64,000 nucleotides of DNA from Schizochytrium sp. CCTCC M209059 (Eukaryota > Sar > Bigyra > Thraustochytrida > Thraustochytriidae): NCBI GenBank assembly GCA_000818945.1, contig KN805436.1, forward strand, positions 67,618-131,617. Direction: 5' to 3'. Position numbers and translations under genes: made by a program. Position 1 is the stretch's first letter, and each line of letters starts with the position of its first letter. Under the pieces are notes generated by a model that saw nothing but the letters and a program-made list of their open reading frames with translations, was not told the DNA's origin and searched no databases. Of this stretch, positions 28,624-39,513 are shown piece by piece.

Positions 28624-29386
28624 TCGCTCCTTGTTGTTTGTCTCTTTCTCTCTTTCTCGCTCTCTCTCTCTCAATTTTGAACATTTATATCTCTCGGCCC
28701 GCTCGCGTCTCTTTTGCCATTTTTCCCTTTCGCGTTGCCGTCGACGAATCAAGGCATTTGGTCGACAGGCGCGAAAACCTCAAACTCTAATCTTAGAATT
28801 GAATAGAACAAAATATTCTTTCTTTTCGCAACATCTCTCGGGGCCCTCCTTGTTTTGGCGCGGCAGATCATAAGCTTGTGTCGATCATCAAAGTCCGACC
28901 TGAGCCCTTTCCGACGCCTTCGCCCTTGTGCATCCAAGATTGTCCCCACTTGTGCAAAGATCCTACCAAATCGAAGCATCCATGTCTTCAACGTCGCGAG
29001 AACGAAGCTTCTGCTCACGCTCGCACCATTGTCTAGGCCTGCCTCCACGCTTGGCTAATCTCCTCGTACGTACCACCTTTTGTGCATGGCGTGAAGCAGG
29101 TCCCCCACGGCAACGAGCGGCGGGGGCTCGGTGCTAAGACAAAGACGGAGCGGACTGCGCAGTGGGCGTCGGACCAGCTCAGGCGGTTCGTGCAAGAACC
29201 AAGTCTCCTCACACACTAGGCCTAGCTGCAGACCGGCAACGCAGCACGCTGCGCTCGCTCGCTCGCCAACCACACGTCGTCGGACGGCGCGAGGTGCAGA
29301 GCGCGCTCAGGGAGTCCAGCGCATCGCAGACGAGGTCGTGGTGCAGACTGAGTGAGTGAGTGAGTGAGTCAAGCACCAAGGACAAG
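28624..29386. other. Spacer between PH-RGS and acyl-CoA synthetase genes
   Basis: PH-RGS 3' UTR with TCTC runs (28640-28672), then the FATP promoter, ending in a GAGT tetramer run (29351-29369) 18 bases before the next ATG. No additional gene. Confidence 0.5.
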
Positions 29387-31225
29387 ATGGCGGCGCAAGC
29401 GGCCATGCCCAAAGGGAGGACAGACTCCCGCGCGTATATGAACGCTGCGTACGACAATCCGCACGGATACTCCATCGCGGACCTCTTCGAGTACACGGTA
29501 GACAGGTTCCCAGAGAGACCGGCGCTACACTACGTGGGCTGCGAGCGTTTTCCGGAAAGGACGCTGAGCTTTCGCGAGCTCGATGGGCTCGCGAATCAAG
29601 TCGCACGCTGGGCGCGCGAGGTTGAAGGCCTGCAAAAGGGGGACTGCGTAGCGCTGTACATGGAAAACCGCCTCGAGTACATTGTGACCTGGTACGGACT
29701 GTGCAAGGCCGGCATCAAGACTGCTTTCATCAACAACACGATCCGTCTGCAATCCCTTGTGCACTCGATCAAAATCTCCAATGCGCGCCTCGTTCTCTTT
29801 GGCGTGGAAGTTGCAGACGGCATCGAGCAAGTCTTTCGCACCTTGATTCGTGAACACGGCATTGAAGCTGTGGCTTGGGGAGGCCCCGTCAGCTTTGCTC
29901 GGTCAATTGATGCTCCCTTGTCGCAGCGCAGTTCGGAGCGACTTGACCGCGAAGAGGCTCGCGGTGGCGTCAAATTTGGCGATGTCTTTGGCTACGTCTA
30001 CACGAGTGGAACCACAGGTCTCCCCAAGGCGGTCAATGTTACACACGCCAAGCAGTGGGCCTTTGCATCCGGGTACAGCAAGTACATGACCGAAAACGAC
30101 ATTGTCTACTCTTCGGGCATGCCTTTGTACCACAGCTCGGCAGGAGCGATTGGTACAGGCATGGTCTTTCACTATGGTGCTTGCCAGGTGATTCGTAAGC
30201 GCTTTTCGGCCTCTGCATGGCTCGACGATGTCCGTCGCACGGGGGCCACCATGGTGCAGTACATTGGTGAACTGTGTCGCTACGTTCTCAGTCAGCCGCC
30301 CACCCCGCAAGATGGTGAAAACCGTCTTAAACTCGCCGCGGGCAATGGCCTCAGCCGTGAGATTTGGGCCGATTTTCAGATGCGCTTCAAGATTGATGCT
30401 ATTCGGGAGTTCTACGGCGCCACCGAAGGAAATGGTGCCTTCAAGAACGATGTTTTGCTCGCCGACCTTGAACGGGGCGATCATCGTGCTGTAGGCGCAG
30501 TCGGCAAGCTCGGCAGTAATCCCCTCATGGCTCGCTTTGTGCGCTACGATGTTGACACGGACGAACTTGTTCGCGACGCCGACGGTCGTCTCGTCGACTG
30601 CGAAGTCGGCGAGCCGGGCGAGTTGCTCTTTCCGCAGCGCAAAGACATTCCCTCGAGCCAATTTGTTGGCTACTCGGACCCCGAGGCGTCCAAGAAGAAA
30701 CTTGTGCAAGACGGCGACGTTTCCTTTGTGCGTTCTGGAGACCTCTTGGTCGTCACAAAGGACGACTATGTTCAGTTCGTAGATCGCGTCGGCGATACGT
30801 TTCGCAGCAAGGGTGAAAATGTCAGCACGACCGAAGTGGCTCAGGCTCTCAACCTTTGTCCAGTCGTCCTTGAGGCCAACGTTTATGGCGTCCAGGTCCC
30901 GCACACGGAGGGTCGTTTTGGCATGGCTGCTATCGTTTTGCGCGAGGCTTTCGCGGAAAAGGTTACCGAGGCACTTGATCAGCTTGCCGATCATGCTGCT
31001 CGCTCGTTGCCCTCGTATGCGCGTCCCATCTTCATTCGCGTGCAGCTCACGACTGCGACGACGCAGACCTTTAAGCACCAAAAGGTTGCGCTGCGTAAGC
31101 AAGCTTTTGACCCGAAGGCTGTTTCGGCTACCGGGGACCAGCTCTTTTGGCTTTCTGGCTCGCGTTATGTGCCGTTCACCCAGGCTGATTACGATGCTCT
31201 CGCCGGCCAGCGCGTCAAGCTTTAA
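29387..31225 (+). CDS. Very-long-chain acyl-CoA synthetase / fatty acid transport protein family
   Basis: 612 residues from the ATG at 29387 (MAAQAAMPKG). The frame extends further 5' only through a GTG in a GAGT repeat, so that extension is rejected. The AMP-binding P-loop YTSGTTGLPKAVNVTH begins near residue 205. FYGATEGNG (342-350) is the A5-type motif, with the Asn typical of FATP/VLACS. DRVGDTFRSKGENVSTTEV is the A8 hinge in the FATP form. The C-terminus has SYARPIFIRV and TFKHQKVALRK with the A10 Lys. It activates long or very long fatty acids to acyl-CoA using ATP, typically at ER, peroxisome or plasma membrane. In a thraustochytrid this would feed polyunsaturated-lipid metabolism (inference). 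No clear transmembrane segment is seen. Confidence 0.92.
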   Translation: MAAQAAMPKGRTDSRAYMNAAYDNPHGYSIADLFEYTVDRFPERPALHYVGCERFPERTLSFRELDGLANQVARWAREVEGLQKGDCVALYMENRLEYIVTWYGLCKAGIKTAFINNTIRLQSLVHSIKISNARLVLFGVEVADGIEQVFRTLIREHGIEAVAWGGPVSFARSIDAPLSQRSSERLDREEARGGVKFGDVFGYVYTSGTTGLPKAVNVTHAKQWAFASGYSKYMTENDIVYSSGMPLYHSSAGAIGTGMVFHYGACQVIRKRFSASAWLDDVRRTGATMVQYIGELCRYVLSQPPTPQDGENRLKLAAGNGLSREIWADFQMRFKIDAIREFYGATEGNGAFKNDVLLADLERGDHRAVGAVGKLGSNPLMARFVRYDVDTDELVRDADGRLVDCEVGEPGELLFPQRKDIPSSQFVGYSDPEASKKKLVQDGDVSFVRSGDLLVVTKDDYVQFVDRVGDTFRSKGENVSTTEVAQALNLCPVVLEANVYGVQVPHTEGRFGMAAIVLREAFAEKVTEALDQLADHAARSLPSYARPIFIRVQLTTATTQTFKHQKVALRKQAFDPKAVSATGDQLFWLSGSRYVPFTQADYDALAGQRVKL

Positions 31226-31739
31226 AAGAAGAATTTATAAGCTAAGCATTTGCCATAGACCCTCGATCAGCATCCTGGTGCGCATGCACAATGCACAACG
31301 TTGTTTTTCAACAATTAAAAATCAGCAGAGTAAGACAAGTTCAACTACCTTTGCAATAAGTTGCTCAGGCGGGCGGGCAAGATGTCGGGTTCGTCATCTT
31401 GTCCTCTGTCATAGGCCTATAACGTTTTCTTCGGTTCTTTTTAGCAACCATCACGACAAACCGATGCTTTCTTGACAAAGCTGTCTGCTCGCCATCTTCA
31501 TTCTGGAAGCACCACACGCTGCTCCCTCTTTGCTCGTGGCCCCAGCCAGCAGAAGGGGCCTCGGAATGGCTGAACAGAGCCTTTGTCCAACGACGATCAT
31601 TGGTGCGATCCACAAGGAGGCGAGGTAGTAGTAACTTGACTTGCCAAGGAAGGAAAGCCAAGGCAAGGCAAGGCTAGGCTAGGCAAAAACCTGTTGAGCT
31701 CGCTCGCACCGGGGCTCGCGCGGGCGCGGCGGGGGAGCC
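31226..31739. other. Spacer between FATP and MAD1 genes
   Basis: FATP 3' UTR and MAD1 promoter. An AAGGC/AGGCT pentamer run lies at 31655-31685, about 55 bases before the MAD1 ATG. Confidence 0.5.
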
Positions 31740-34196
31740 ATGGCGTCGGGACGCAAGAGCGGGTTCACCTTTGGGGAGGAGCGGCTCGAGTCGCGGCCAC
31801 GCACAGAGAGCGGCGGCGGCGGCGGCGGCGGCGGCAAGTGGAATAGCATGGCGTCGACGAGCGGCTTCTTGGACGAGCTCGCGCCCGCGACGCCCGCACA
31901 GCCGACGGGCTCGCGCTGGGCGAGCGGGACGAGCGCGCCCTTCACGGGAGGCGTGACTCCAATCGTGGGCGACCGCAGCGCCTTCATGGAGGGCGACTAC
32001 TTTGGTCTGCGCGACGCCAAGGGCCTCAACGAGTCCTCAGACTTCCTTGGTGGCGGCGTTGGCAGCGGCGGCGGCAGCGGCGCGCCCCTCTTTAGTGTGC
32101 CCGAGTCCGCCGGCAAGAAGCGGCCGCGGTCGAGCGAGGAGCCCGACGAGGACACCAGCCGCCTCACCTTGGCGCACACGCAGACAACACAGAACCAGCA
32201 ACAAAACTCGCGAGATGTAGTCAAGCTGCGGAGTCAGCTGTCGACGCTGCGCAGGCAGCTCGAGACCGAACAACTTCGCGCCAAGCAGGAGCACATTCGC
32301 GCAGAGCGCGATTTGCGCAAGGAAAAAACGCGCACAGAGCAAGAAGCTCGTCGCGCTCGCGATCTCGACGAGGAAATTGCTCGATTGCGGCGCGAGAAGC
32401 AACGTTTGGAAATGGAGGCTGTGCGTACCCGCCAAAGCAACGACGCTGCCATGGACCGGGCCCGACGCCAAGTACGCGATCTGGAGCACGCCAAGCACGC
32501 GGAAATGCAGACTCTCGAAGATGAGATCAAGGACCTCACCGAGGAAGTCAGAACGCTGCGTGAAGCGCTCGAGATCAAAACCGAGGAGCGCGAGGAAGCC
32601 AAAGACGCCGATGATGACAGCACCGCGGGTGATAGCAGGGAAGCGGCCCTTCGCGCTGCGCGTGCTAGCGCGCAAGAGGTGCAACGTTTGCAGATTGCAC
32701 TCCAAGGTGCACAGACCTCCTTGAAGGATGCACGTGCTCAAATTGAGGAGCAACGCGTCGAGATTCGCGCGCTTCATGAAGGCTCTGCCGTGAGTGGACG
32801 TGTCGGCGAACTCAACAGCGCTTTGCACCGGGCTGAAGAGCGCGAGTCCCGTCTGCGCAACCAGCTGACGGAGATGCAAAAGCGCTTCGAGTCACGCGAG
32901 GACGATTCGCTCATGGTTGAGGCGCTCCGTGCCCAGGTTCGCAAGCTCGAGGCGCAGCGCGATGATCTGACCCAAATGGAGGCCGAGTACAATGCCCTCA
33001 AGGCAGAGCGGCGCGAGTGGTCTGGTCTCTTTGGTGAGCTGCTCGAGGCCCATGGAGACGTGGCGCCCATTGAGGTCATGGGTGTGGTGCGGGAGCTGCA
33101 GGCGGAGCAACGCAAAATTGCTCGTCAGCTAAGCGCGGCACAGATGCAGGCCTCCAAGATGACGGCTGCCCGCGACACTGCTGCAGATTCGGTCTTGGGT
33201 CTCGAGCGTGAACTTGCCAAGGCGCAGCGCGACCTGACTGCGGCGACAGAGCGCGCCGAAGCGCTCGAGCGCCAGACCGTCTTTCTGGAGAGCGAACGAA
33301 AGTCCCTGCTTCGCGTCATTGATACCGTGAGCGACGAACCCTATGCAACCTTGAGCAAGAAACAGCAGGCTGAGCTGGCCGAGGACCGTGAGGCCCGTCG
33401 TGCCGATTTGGAGGGTCTCAAGGCGAACCTTACGGCTGCCCACGAACGAATTCGCGAACTCGAGTCGGCGGCGCGTTCGGATCGTGTGCAAGGCATGTCG
33501 CCGGCTGTTGCACGACAGCGCAACAAGCAGCTCGAATCCACCGAGGCTCGTGTAGAGGCGCTGCAAAAGGAGAACAGATCGCTAGAGAAGCGTCTTGACG
33601 AGGCACTTGATCGCGTTGCCGAGCTCGAGCACGACGAGGCCGCAGGCGTGATCAATCCTTCAAAGACCAAGGTGCTTCATTTGACCTTTAATCCGGAGCG
33701 TCGCGCCTTGGGCGCAAGCAGCGATGCAAGTGCCGGTGCCAAGGACGAGTCTGCGATTGTGGAGGTGCTGCGAAGCGAGATTGCGGATCTCAAGGCGCAG
33801 CTAAAGGAAGCGGGAGGCGGCGACGGCGGACGCGGCGTCGGTGATCCGATCAAGCGGCATGAGCGTCTGAAAAAGAAGTTCATGGAATGGACGCGCACCT
33901 TCAAGGAGGCTGTTTATTTGCTGACGGGGCTCAAGATTGACATGATGGAGAACGACGCGCAAGCGGGTTCAGGCATCAAGATCCTTCGTGCAAAGTCCAT
34001 GTTCGCTGAACGGGGTTCGGACGAGCTGCGATTTCGTTGGAACACGGAGTCGGACGCGCTTGAGCTGCTCGAGACGGAATTTGCGCGCCGCATTGACGAG
34101 GATGTCTTTGCCTACCTTTCGAATTTCAAGTCTGTGCCAGCCTTTTTGGCGTCGTTGCAGTCAGATCTATTTTCTCGACAGACCGTGCAGACCTAA
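31740..34196 (+). CDS. MAD1: Spindle assembly checkpoint protein MAD1
   Basis: 818 residues, single exon. Residues 1-150 are disordered, with a poly-Gly run (about 24-31) and a KKRPR cluster that may be a nuclear signal. Residues 155-650 are almost continuous coiled coil. The C-terminal about 125 residues form the MAD1 C-terminal domain: FKEAVYLLTGLKIDM near 721, then RAKSMFAERGSDELRFRW, ALELLETEFARRIDEDV, and FLASLQSDLFSRQTVQT at the very end. This closely follows the animal and fungal MAD1 ending (LTG.KIDM ... LLETEF ... FLSSLTLELFSRQTV). MAD1 recruits and activates MAD2 at unattached kinetochores and sits at nuclear pores in interphase. A MAD2-interaction motif should lie in the coiled coil but I did not pin it. 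It converges on the bZIP gene, with 176 bases between stop codons. Confidence 0.93.
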   Translation: MASGRKSGFTFGEERLESRPRTESGGGGGGGGKWNSMASTSGFLDELAPATPAQPTGSRWASGTSAPFTGGVTPIVGDRSAFMEGDYFGLRDAKGLNESSDFLGGGVGSGGGSGAPLFSVPESAGKKRPRSSEEPDEDTSRLTLAHTQTTQNQQQNSRDVVKLRSQLSTLRRQLETEQLRAKQEHIRAERDLRKEKTRTEQEARRARDLDEEIARLRREKQRLEMEAVRTRQSNDAAMDRARRQVRDLEHAKHAEMQTLEDEIKDLTEEVRTLREALEIKTEEREEAKDADDDSTAGDSREAALRAARASAQEVQRLQIALQGAQTSLKDARAQIEEQRVEIRALHEGSAVSGRVGELNSALHRAEERESRLRNQLTEMQKRFESREDDSLMVEALRAQVRKLEAQRDDLTQMEAEYNALKAERREWSGLFGELLEAHGDVAPIEVMGVVRELQAEQRKIARQLSAAQMQASKMTAARDTAADSVLGLERELAKAQRDLTAATERAEALERQTVFLESERKSLLRVIDTVSDEPYATLSKKQQAELAEDREARRADLEGLKANLTAAHERIRELESAARSDRVQGMSPAVARQRNKQLESTEARVEALQKENRSLEKRLDEALDRVAELEHDEAAGVINPSKTKVLHLTFNPERRALGASSDASAGAKDESAIVEVLRSEIADLKAQLKEAGGGDGGRGVGDPIKRHERLKKKFMEWTRTFKEAVYLLTGLKIDMMENDAQAGSGIKILRAKSMFAERGSDELRFRWNTESDALELLETEFARRIDEDVFAYLSNFKSVPAFLASLQSDLFSRQTVQT

Positions 34197-34372
34197 AGAG
34201 CTCATGAAGGCTAGTGCGCTTCTTACTTACTTGTCTTTGAAAGGGGGACATCTATGTCATGCTCGCGAAGAAAAAGTAAAAAGAGGGAAACTCAGAGTGA
34301 CTATCACGTGTCAAACGCAAAAGCTGGTATCACAGCAAGCTATCAGTATTTTACTTGTTATCAATGGTTTTT

Positions 34373-36046
34373 TCATTCTGGCGGAGAAGAGAAGGAGGCG
34401 GAGGACGAGGAAGCTGACGTGGAAGCGGAGTTTGAGCATAACGAAGATGCCTTTGCCTGTTCTTGCTCCTGCTGGCGGGCAGCGAGCGTGCGCAACATGG
34501 CTGCCCAAGCCTCAACATCGAGCTCCGGTGCCATTGCTACGCATTCGCAGAACATGATCATTTGCTGACGCACTGTCGTTGCAACAGTGCCATCCTTGTC
34601 ATGCGTATTACGAGGGAGAATAGTCATGTGCGTATTGATTGGCATCGTGGAGACAAAGATGAAGCTTGATTCGTCGGCAGGAGCACCGTCGCGGGTGAAG
34701 AAGACAACGCCCTCGAGCAAGTCAGCAGCCATCACGTTATCCTCCATTTTGTCTGTGGAAGTTGGCTGAGGCAAATCTGCCTCGGACGGCAATATCGCTG
34801 CGCTGAGCATGTGCGACAGCGTTGAAGTGAGCATGACATCAGCTTCAAGTATGGACGGTGAGTTGGTATCACCTGTGTCTTTTGACTCATCTCGAGGGCC
34901 GAGCGCGCTAAGGTTAAGCTGTGAAGTGCAGGAAGACATGGAGACGAGGATCTCAAAGACGTTGTCCGCGTACGAAAAGATATGAAGCTCTTCATTTTGT
35001 TTCTTGAGAGCCCGTTGCACCCCGCGAAGGCCAGGGGAGGTAAATTCGTTGATACGTAGATTTTGACGACGCTCCTCATCTTCTTGAAGTTGCTGAAAGA
35101 GCCGAAACACTGCATTGGTTGTGAAAGCGTCCGTCATCATGCGCTGAGCGCGCGCCAGGACCCTCTTTTGGGAAAGCGGCACGCCATCGACATCGATCCG
35201 CATGTTGAGGACCTTGGCGCGTTCAGTGGGTACGCCGAGCGGGAGTGTCTGAGCGTAAAAGCAAGACACGGTCGCCGAGGTCTGGGAAAGAGACGAGATG
35301 GGCTGTTGTTTCCAGCTCGGATCGTGAGCGCTCGTGTACAGCATGCCCATGACGCGCGAGAGACTGCTTCGCACACTTGCAAGGTACGTGCGTTGCACAG
35401 TCTCGTCTTGATCGGTGTCATGATCGTGCACGACACGAACGATTCGCTCCATGAATGCCTTATGGCGCTTGATTTCGGCACGCAACAAGGCATTTTCCTT
35501 TTCAAGACCTGCTCCACCGTCCTTGAAGCGGTGTGCTTGAACTTCGTTTTGGAGCACTGCGATGCGCTCAAGCAGAAATTCATTGTCTTGCTGTAATTCG
35601 GACACCCGGAGTGCGAGGGCGTCGCGTTCGGCCTTGCGTTTCTCGCGCACCTTCCGGCTCGAGGCTGCGTTGCGTCTGCGTCGGGCAGAGTATGTGTCTT
35701 CCCTCACATTTTTGGCACCGTCGCTGCCGACTCCGTGAGTTTTGGGCTCTGCTGCTGGCGGATAGGATGGACTTGCCAAGGTGGTTGCCATGGATGGCGC
35801 ACCCTGACTGCCCTCGTGACCACCTCCGTCGCTGCTGCTCCAGCTCCGGTTGAGGTCGAGGTCAAGGTCGAGGTCGAGGTCGACCTCAAGGTCCAAGTCG
35901 AGGTCGATGCCGAAGCCGGCGTCAAGATCTACCAGCGCGTCGTCAGGCGCCGCGTCGATCTGGCTTGTGAGCGCCTCCATCGTGCCGAGAGACCGGCCAT
36001 CTAACGCCTCCGCGCCTGGCTCTGGCGGTGACGGTATCTCATTCAT
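34373..36046 (-). CDS. bZIP transcription factor with unassigned C-terminal domain
   Basis: 557 residues, single exon. Residues 45-66 are a (DL)n run encoded by a short repeat. The basic region lies at 121-139 (ARRRRNAASSRKVREKRK) and the zipper follows with Leu heptads at about 144-170. The invariant Asn (N126) and Arg (R134) of bZIP are present, but the Ala three residues on is Ser and the usual Ser/Cys before the Arg is Val (V133). Similar substitutions are reported among stramenopile bZIPs. Residues 200-540 form a large folded region that I cannot assign, possibly a ligand-binding or PAS/START-like module. Predicted nuclear DNA-binding regulator. Confidence 0.85.
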   Translation of the reverse strand: MNEIPSPPEPGAEALDGRSLGTMEALTSQIDAAPDDALVDLDAGFGIDLDLDLEVDLDLDLDLDLNRSWSSSDGGGHEGSQGAPSMATTLASPSYPPAAEPKTHGVGSDGAKNVREDTYSARRRRNAASSRKVREKRKAERDALALRVSELQQDNEFLLERIAVLQNEVQAHRFKDGGAGLEKENALLRAEIKRHKAFMERIVRVVHDHDTDQDETVQRTYLASVRSSLSRVMGMLYTSAHDPSWKQQPISSLSQTSATVSCFYAQTLPLGVPTERAKVLNMRIDVDGVPLSQKRVLARAQRMMTDAFTTNAVFRLFQQLQEDEERRQNLRINEFTSPGLRGVQRALKKQNEELHIFSYADNVFEILVSMSSCTSQLNLSALGPRDESKDTGDTNSPSILEADVMLTSTLSHMLSAAILPSEADLPQPTSTDKMEDNVMAADLLEGVVFFTRDGAPADESSFIFVSTMPINTHMTILPRNTHDKDGTVATTVRQQMIMFCECVAMAPELDVEAWAAMLRTLAARQQEQEQAKASSLCSNSASTSASSSSASFSSPPE

Positions 36047-38715
36047 CGTTTTCTCGCGCGCAAAATCACTCTCTGTCTGTCCAAAATCGTGAGATTTGAT
36101 TTGAGAGAACCTCGATCGAGCCCGAGCATCGAAGTTTTTGTCGTCTTCTCAAGAAAAGGCTATACATACAAGACGAAAGGGGGCGCGACTGACAAGAGCC
36201 GATCCTTGTCTTGAATCACATACCTCTTGACAGACATCGATAACTTCTCGTTGAAAGAAGACTCTTATTTTTGTTTTTTCTACATCACAAGACTTTTCGA
36301 AGCACTTTGTTTACAACAACGCCACCAAGACCAAGCGAGTCCTTCTGCATGACAGAACCGAGTCCTTCTGCATGGCAGAATCGCCTCAGAGCCACCGATA
36401 TCGCATTTGTTCTCATCGTGCTGTGCTTTCGAAGAAAAGGAAGGAGATGTATATTCCTGCTTCCAGTCTTGTCGTGTAAATGCTCGACAACCATGGCTCA
36501 TTCGTCTTTCATACTGTCGTGTATAACACGAACGTGCAAGGTTAGCAAACGAGTATAGAGTGTGGCTGGATCATTCCCATCCGCATCATCACTAGGGGCC
36601 TAGGCCTAAAAAAAAGAATCATCATCTTACTTACTTGTATCCAAGCAAGCAATTGAGCAAGCAGGTAACCAAGTATACAAGCAAGCAAGCATCGAACCAC
36701 GCAACCTATTAACCTAACAACCTAACAACCAAACAAGCAACCAAGCAGCCAAGCGACTAATCAAGAATGTTGGTACGGGCGGGTTGGGCAAATCGTCGAT
36801 CAACGGGAGCCTATGTTCTGGTGACGCCGCCCAAGCGACTGCATTACTTCAAACTCGTTCACTTCGTGCTACAACTTCGTCGAGACACCATTTAGAAAAT
36901 GCCGGCTGGGAGGATGGGAACGTCGTCCTCCTTCCCAGAGTCAACGACAGTCATACCCGCGACGCGCATCGATCAATCTAGCCACCCGGCCTAAACCATT
37001 TCCCTCAAGTAACCGATTGCCTCACGTAATACCACTCCCTGTTCTTCACGCTGCGAACCGCGTTCTCATCGCCTCCAGTCATGCTGCATGTCCATGCGCG
37101 ACGCAGCCCATTTACAAGATGTTTTTCTCCGATGGTGGAGGTCGCCCCCATGCGCGCACTTTCCAGCCCGTCTCGCGAAGACCCAAGCGACTGCTCCGCG
37201 TCCGGTCTGCGACAGTCCCTCCGACCTTCTTACGCGATCACCATCGACGCACGCGGAGGCAGCGTCCAGCAGGCTGCTGCTTCGCGTCTGCCCCGCCACT
37301 ACCTCATCCCTCCTCTCCTCTCCTCTCCTCTCATCTCCTCCTGTTTCTACTTCATCTCGCCCGCTCTCTTCGCTGCTGAGGGGAGGGGTGGTGTGACACA
37401 ACTTCCATCACGGGTGCCGGCGCGCGCACTCCGCCGGCGACCCTTCGCGAGTCGCGTTGCTTCGCGTCGCGGCGCTGCGGCGTGGTCGCTGCCCGCTCGT
37501 GCTGGCCCTCACCACGCCGCGGAGACGCGCCAGAGGCCACGCCGCGCCAGGCCTGGCCGGGGTCGCCGACGCTGCCTCGCCGGGCCGCACAGCCCGAGGG
37601 AAAAGGTCTTTCTTTGCTTTGCGCGGGAGGCCCCGCAAGTCCCGTACAGAGTGCAGTCACAGCTTTGTTGCAGCTCCCGTAAATGTACTACGTATACATG
37701 CGCACACCGGGGGCGGATTTTCTAGGCCAGCTGCGCGCGCGCGAGCTATGTGCCACTGCCTGCCGCGAGCGGAGACTAGACGCTGGTGAAATGCACTGGT
37801 CGCTGTCGCCACTCCGTTGCGCTTCTCGATCTCGACGCTCGGGAGGTTTTGCAAGGCACGCGGCCAGCCCAGCCCAGTCCAATCCGTGAGTGGACACCAA
37901 AAGTCACCGCGCGGCGACCTCTTGCTCTCTTTGTTCAACGCCAAGCGTTGTTGTGATGTCGGTCTTTTGATCGGCCACCACTCCCAGCTTGTTGCCGCTG
38001 CTGCAGCGCCCCGCAAACGGCCTCGACCGACAGTACGATAGCCGGTCGTCCTCGCTGGTCGAAGGCGGCCAGCGCCGTCCCGAATCATCCTGAGCGAGGG
38101 TTTGGCGGGTGCAAGCCAAGCAGCAAGCTCTCTGGCAACCAGCCAGCCAGCCAGCCAGCCAGCCAGGTCATAGGGGCGAGTGGCAAAGAAATGCAGCCTG
38201 TCGGATGAGCCTGAGGGAGGGAGAGCTTGTGTCTGTCTGCTTGCTCACGAGGCCATACCGCAAGCATTTAGAGAGGGCCTGAAAGTGGAGCGCGCTACGG
38301 TGGCGCAAAGACCGACTCGCTCTCACAACAAGACGAAGACTCCTCAAGGATGGGCCAGCTTTTCTTCCAGAAACTGCGTCGAGCTCGACGAGCCGTGCAC
38401 AAAGTGCCTGGATTGGTCTTGTATTGTCCGCATGCGACAGACACTTTCGGCTGGCCGACTGTTTGGTTGCCACTGATAGCCCGGGTGGCTGACTGACTGG
38501 CCTTTGCCCCGCGAACAAGGTGTCTCGACGGTGTGAAAACAGATCGAGACGCACGCGCATACCTTGGCGCACAGTCGCAGGCGCATCGCTGCGCTCGAGG
38601 TCTGTCCTGGCTGGCAACCAAATCGGAAACTTCGAGGCACGAGACCCAAACAGCCCCAACGTTGGACTCAAAAGCAGATAGCCGCTAGTGCAGGCAGAAG
38701 AATCAGCTCCTCACA
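36047..38715. other. 2.7-kb spacer, no supported gene
   Basis: Between the divergent bZIP and secreted-protein genes. Contains an AAGC/AACC-rich asymmetric tract (36630-36765), CTCCT pentamers (37311-37336), and a CCAG run (38140-38166). Open frames are short and unconvincing. Confidence 0.5.
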
Positions 38716-39513
38716 ATGATGGGGGTAGCGAAGCTGGCCGTCGTGATGCTGATTGCAATGAGTATGGTCGCGCAGCTCGCAGACGCGAGACGCAGCTACC
38801 TTGAACGACTTGAGCGATCCATTGATATGAAGGTGCGCAAGGAGCCTGGTGGTAGGTTTTCGGCCGTGACCAAGTTCAAGCTTGTGGATGGCGCACCGGC
38901 GTGCACTATCGACCCGAATACAGGCCTTCCGGCAAACGCAGAGCCACAGCGGACCTACTTCAAGACAAATTCCCGCATTCGACGATTGACGAAGGTGTAT
39001 CTCGTGGAGATTGACTACAATCCGTGTGGGCACCCGCCCCAGACCAAATGGGACATTCCCCATTTTGACATTCACTGGTACCATGACTCGGAGACCACTA
39101 CTTTCCACCCTAAGGATGACTCGGTCGTGTGCACGCCCCCGGAAGGCTATCCCTTTGACTTTGTTTGCGACGACCCAGAGTGGTTCTCCGTTCCCGAGGG
39201 TGTCGAGGCGGGCAATCTGGCTGAGGGCCTCACGATTGACGATCATGGCGTGCAAAACATGGGAACGCACTGGTACGACCATGAACTTCCTGCCTCTGCG
39301 GACTGGGACGAGCCTGTCTTTATCCAGGGCACTTATGACGGAAGTCTCATATTTTACGAGCTCATGTTTCCCGCTCGCGTCGTTGAGGAGGAAAACTTTC
39401 ATTACTTTGCACCTAGCTATCCCGACAAGACCTTTTCATTTCTGCCCGACATGCTCATGACCTGGAGCAAGGATGGCTATGCCTACATGAAGGTTTATGG
39501 TTCGATTCCGTAA
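38716..39513 (+). CDS. Secreted protein of unknown function, His-rich beta-protein (DUF5602-like?)
   Basis: 265 residues. Residues 1-24 are a classic signal peptide ending QLADA, so the product should be secreted or lumenal. The mature part is rich in Asp, Pro, Trp and His. PHFDIHWYHD (115-124) and MGTHWYDHE (182-190) place paired His/Asp residues on what look like beta strands and could bind metal. This pattern recalls the bacterial DUF5602/TTHB210-like domain (HFD.HFY ... MG.HW.D), but I hold that only loosely. No membrane anchor and no low complexity. Two ATGs adjoin at the start (MMG); either could be used. Confidence 0.65.
   Translation: MMGVAKLAVVMLIAMSMVAQLADARRSYLERLERSIDMKVRKEPGGRFSAVTKFKLVDGAPACTIDPNTGLPANAEPQRTYFKTNSRIRRLTKVYLVEIDYNPCGHPPQTKWDIPHFDIHWYHDSETTTFHPKDDSVVCTPPEGYPFDFVCDDPEWFSVPEGVEAGNLAEGLTIDDHGVQNMGTHWYDHELPASADWDEPVFIQGTYDGSLIFYELMFPARVVEEENFHYFAPSYPDKTFSFLPDMLMTWSKDGYAYMKVYGSIP

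Noticed and set aside
27280..28752. 490-codon minus-strand and 457-codon plus-strand frames over the PH-RGS gene
   Set aside because: Overlap a recognisable RGS domain in the sense frame; codon-bias shadows.
29360..29386. GTG-initiated N-terminal extension of the acyl-CoA synthetase
   Set aside because: It lies in a GAGT repeat and there is a good ATG at 29387.
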